Shown piece by piece: positions 61,671 through 64,000 of a stretch of DNA of 64,000 nucleotides. Source of the DNA: Blautia coccoides (GTDB taxonomy: Bacteria; Bacillota; Clostridia; Lachnospirales; Lachnospiraceae); contig NZ_CP136422.1 in assembly GCF_034355335.1 (NCBI RefSeq), positions 3,568,501 through 3,632,500 on the forward strand. The letters are read 5' to 3'. Both the position numbers and the translations under genes were made by a program. How positions within the stretch are numbered: position 1 is the stretch's first letter; every line of letters begins with the position of its first letter. The notes beneath the pieces are model-generated. The model made no database searches and was not told where the DNA came from. It saw nothing but the letters and a program-made list of their open reading frames with translations.

Positions 61671-63109
61671 ATGGAAGAGCACTGTAATCATGAGCAGAAC
61701 AGCAATGAACACAAAGAAATCAGCAAATCATTAAAACGCTTTTTTGGCGTGGGAGATTTTGGTTTCAATTTTATGACCAATATTGAAACTTATTATTTCC
61801 AATTTTTCCTGACAGATATTGCGAAGTTCACAATACCTATCGTAACCCTCATAGCTACGCTCACAAGTCTGGTAGATGCGGCACTGTCCTGGGTATACGG
61901 TGTTTTGCTCAACACCATGAAACCCATGAAATGGGGGCGTTACCGCTCCTGGCTGGTGGTGACCCGTGGCTGGTGCCGTTTCTCTATGCGTTTCAGTTCA
62001 TCAAGCTGAATGATGGAGTGGCAGGTATTGTCATTATCATTGTGGCCACGATCACCAGCCATATTGCCTGGAACATTCCTTTTGTGGCAAATATTTCAAT
62101 GATCAACATTGCCTCCAAAACACCGGAGGACAGAATGGCACTCTCATCGACAAGGGCTTTATGGGGCGCACTTGGTATGGTTCTCTATTCTTATGTAGGA
62201 CCGGGGGTTGTATCCATTCTGGCCGCTGTTGTGGGAGCCAAAAATTCATACGGTGCGGCTGCGTTTGTCTTTGGTGCTGTGATGGCAGCAGGATATTTTG
62301 CACACTTTAAAATGTTTGAAGGATATGAAGAAAGCGGTGCGGAAGAATTTGCCAGGCTTCAGAGAGAGAAAAAAGCAAAACAGGATCAGCACACAGCAAA
62401 GGGACATGGAATGCTGAAATCCCTGGCAGCAAATCCCTATCTTCTGGGACTGATCGTTGCGGATTTGGCAAAATACGTCTACATGTTTGTGGCAAGCGGT
62501 ATTGCCGTCTACTATTTTACCTATGTTGCAGGCAATGCAGGACTGACAGCCACCTTTATCCTCATTTCCAATCTTTTGGGAGTTGCTGCATCTTATCTTT
62601 CCAAAAGAGCCGCCGGTAAATTTTCTGCCAGAAACACGGTTATCATTTCTTATCTGTGCATGGTAGTTGTGCTGGTACTCGGTTTCATATTCTACAACAG
62701 CACCTGGATGGTTCTTATTATGGTAAGTATCGCGCAGTTCTTCTGTACCATGACCAATGCCTGCGGACCGGCGCTCTACGCAGACTGTGCAATTTACAGT
62801 GAGTATAAAACAGGCACAAATGCCACCGGCATGATCATGGGATTGAGCAATATCCCACTGAAGATCGGTGTTGTTAGCAGAGGTATCCTGATCAATGCCT
62901 GCCTGGCCATGGCAGGGTTCTCCCTTGCAGTGGTGCAGTCCAATGAAGTTACAGTAAAACTAGCACGTGGGATCAGCATGGGATTCACTATCATTCCGGC
63001 TATCGCAGTAGGGCTCGGAGCATTGATCCTCATATTCGGTTATAAGCTGTCAAGCAAGGATATCGAAAAGTATTCCGCTGAAATCGAAAAGAGAAAACAA
63101 AACAGATAA
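61671..63109 (+). pseudogene. GPH-family sugar/sodium symporter broken by a frameshift
   Basis: Two frames together read as one MFS transporter of the glycoside-pentoside-hexuronide group. The first (61671-62009) begins SLKRFFGVGDFGFNFMTNIE and runs to MKWGRYRSWLV. The second continues DPWLVPFLYAFQFIKLNDG to the end (about 480 residues joined). One missing base near 61960 (GTGGTG-ACC where GTGGTGGAC would restore WLVVDPWLV) causes the switch. The remaining 380 residues are uninterrupted, so the event is recent, or is a sequencing error. AGGAGG precedes the ATG. Intact relatives import sugars with sodium or protons. Confidence 0.85.
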
Positions 63110-63127
63110 CCAAACAAAAGATAAAAT

Positions 63128-63172
63128 AAAGGCATGACCGTGCACTGGAAACACCTGCACAGCCATGCCTTT
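63128..63172. terminator. Convergent terminator between the transporter and the GNAT gene
   Basis: AAAGGCATG pairs with CATGCCTTT, with an inner GTGCA/TGCAC stem; A-rich and T-rich flanks serve both strands. Confidence 0.8.
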
Positions 63173-63197
63173 ATAAATTTGATATTTTCTAATCCGC

Positions 63198-63734
63198 TTA
63201 AATATCAAGAGGTAAATACATTGGAGTACATTCAATATCTGAATCTTCCGCTGAAAACCCCATATCCTCTTCCAAATCCTCAAATCCATTTCTGCAATAC
63301 AAGCCATACCCTTCTTTTGTTGAACTTAGTTTCACAAAAGAAAAACCCACATATTCCCGTCGAATATACTCTATTTTTTCCAAACAATCATTTAATAAAA
63401 CATCTGATAGATTTATTTTGATCCCGTCATCTGTATACATCTGCAAAAGTCCATGGAATTGTTCATCCAGCGCAAAACAATTTATATGAATAGCACCACC
63501 TATCTTTTTTGTGATCTTATTGTCGTACTGTTCTATGTAACCTAATCCCAAATTGTAATAACCTATAATATTTTGATTGTCTTCTGACAAAAATACGTAT
63601 GTTTTGCCAAAACCATCATCCAACGAAACAGACTCTCTTAAAAATTTATCCAGATAATTATTTCCTGAATGGAAAGAAGATGCCAGCTTTTGCAAACTGG
63701 CATCATACTTAACAACATTTAGCGCTTTCTCCAT
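63198..63734 (-). CDS. GNAT-fold N-acetyltransferase, possible toxin
   Basis: 178 residues. YLDKFLRESVSLDDGFGKTY, the core strand IIGYYNLGLGYIE (about residues 56-68) and HINCFALDEQFHGLLQMY (about 83-100), where the acetyl-CoA loop normally reads Q/RxxGxG/A, fit a GNAT fold close to tRNA-acetylating TacT/AtaT toxins; YCRNGFEDLEEDMGF closes the domain. The pyrophosphate loop is degenerate (FHGLL). It starts one base after a 57-residue protein, the classic layout of antitoxin then GNAT toxin. A plain acetyltransferase is the alternative. Confidence 0.72.
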   Translation of the reverse strand: MEKALNVVKYDASLQKLASSFHSGNNYLDKFLRESVSLDDGFGKTYVFLSEDNQNIIGYYNLGLGYIEQYDNKITKKIGGAIHINCFALDEQFHGLLQMYTDDGIKINLSDVLLNDCLEKIEYIRREYVGFSFVKLSSTKEGYGLYCRNGFEDLEEDMGFSAEDSDIECTPMYLPLDI

Positions 63735-63735
63735 A

Positions 63736-63909
63736 TTACCTCTTCGTAACTTTTATCTCCGCTATTTTTGTAGAAGGATCAACATTGACTGTAAAATCAT
63801 GAGAACGAATAAACTCTCTCCGTGACTTTGCTTCAGCCAGCAAAGGTTTTTTCACAGATAAATCTTTTTTTGTAATAAAAGGCTGTTTTGAAACACAAGC
63901 ATAGTTCAT
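63736..63909 (-). CDS. 57-residue basic protein, candidate antitoxin
   Basis: Starts at ATG 63909 with AGGAGG seven bases upstream. It reads MNYACVSKQPFITKKDLSVK, continues with KPLLAEAKSRREF and ends EIKVTKR. It stops one base before the GNAT start (TAATATG), so the two are almost certainly translated together. It is not a recognised ribbon-helix-helix antitoxin, which would be about 80-95 residues; the middle could form one helix. No other function is suggested. Confidence 0.65.
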   Translation of the reverse strand: MNYACVSKQPFITKKDLSVKKPLLAEAKSRREFIRSHDFTVNVDPSTKIAEIKVTKR

Positions 63910-63933
63910 GATAATCCTCCTTTCTTTACATGA

Positions 63934-63962
63934 ATTATAACATTAGATAAATTTACTGTAAA
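63934..63962 (-). promoter_or_regulatory. Promoter of the 57-residue protein-GNAT pair
   Basis: TTTACA (63962-63957), 17 bases, TATAAT (63939-63934), about 25 bases before the start codon. Confidence 0.7.
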
Positions 63963-64000
63963 GTATAAAATGTTGTCACCTATATCTTTTACAATATTAT

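Noticed and set aside
1..64000. tRNA, rRNA or prophage genes
   Set aside because: No cloverleaf with GGTTCGA-type arm, no rRNA stretch and no phage structural or integrase gene recognised by eye; a tRNA scan would settle the first point.

Overview
The window reads as a chromosomal segment of a strictly anaerobic, moderately low-GC Firmicute. The best fit is a gut Lachnospiraceae of the Blautia type. Signs are a monofunctional CO dehydrogenase set, a tyrosyl T-box, a HrcA/CIRCE heat-shock operator, Firmicute-style ScpA/ScpB and DacF enzymes, and abundant AGGAGG ribosome sites. The genus is inferred from style; no rRNA or tRNA gene was seen. Most genes are on the minus strand.

Region 1 (1-7.0 kb): the 5' half of tyrS behind a complete tyrosine T-box leader; a three-gene CO dehydrogenase operon (cooS, CooF-like ferredoxin, FAD/NAD oxidoreductase) behind a clear sigma-A promoter; a decayed IS200/IS605 tnpA; a 182-bp near-continuous inverted repeat that doubles as a giant terminator; and an AGCS amino-acid/sodium symporter.

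Region 2 (7.1-25 kb): a tightly spaced minus-strand operon. In order of transcription it holds an arginase-fold protein, a 2,466-residue NRPS (C-A-PCP-C-A-PCP-reductase), a membrane histidine kinase, an HD-GYP response regulator, an acyl-adenylating ligase, an acyl carrier protein, a beta-hydroxyacid dehydrogenase, a small unknown protein, a VWA protein and an AAA ATPase. The reductase end predicts a peptide aldehyde. The ligase plus ACP could supply an acyl starter, and the two-component pair could sense conditions for production.

Region 3 (25-43.4 kb): housekeeping and cell-envelope genes. These are hsp20 with CIRCE, a 4Fe-4S protein, a nitroreductase, two D-Ala-D-Ala carboxypeptidases, a UMF1 transporter, a zinc phospholipase-like protein, scpAB, a MoxR-DUF58-DUF4129 set, a metallophosphoesterase, a MATE exporter, a lipoprotein, a CmpB-like membrane protein, cardiolipin synthase and rpsU.

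Region 4 (43.4-55.9 kb): the most unusual part, apparently a catabolic locus. It has a GntR/HutC regulator, two paralogous NCS2-like permeases, two paralogous RibD-C (DHFR-fold) reductases, an FGGY kinase, a zinc alcohol dehydrogenase, a class I aldolase, a flavodoxin-like protein and a divergent DUF6506 gene. The divergent promoters carry five exact or near copies of GTATATAC plus one looser copy, which fits the HutC operator rule. An intact IS110 element sits inside the locus. Its ends can be placed to the base: the circularised ends rebuild a sigma-A promoter, and its upstream RNA carries guide segments matching both its own donor end and the insertion target.

Region 5 (55.9-64 kb): alaS, a YczE-like membrane protein divergent from an AraC regulator, a methyltransferase, a GPH-family sugar transporter broken by a one-base frameshift, and a 57-residue protein plus GNAT acetyltransferase pair resembling a toxin-antitoxin module.
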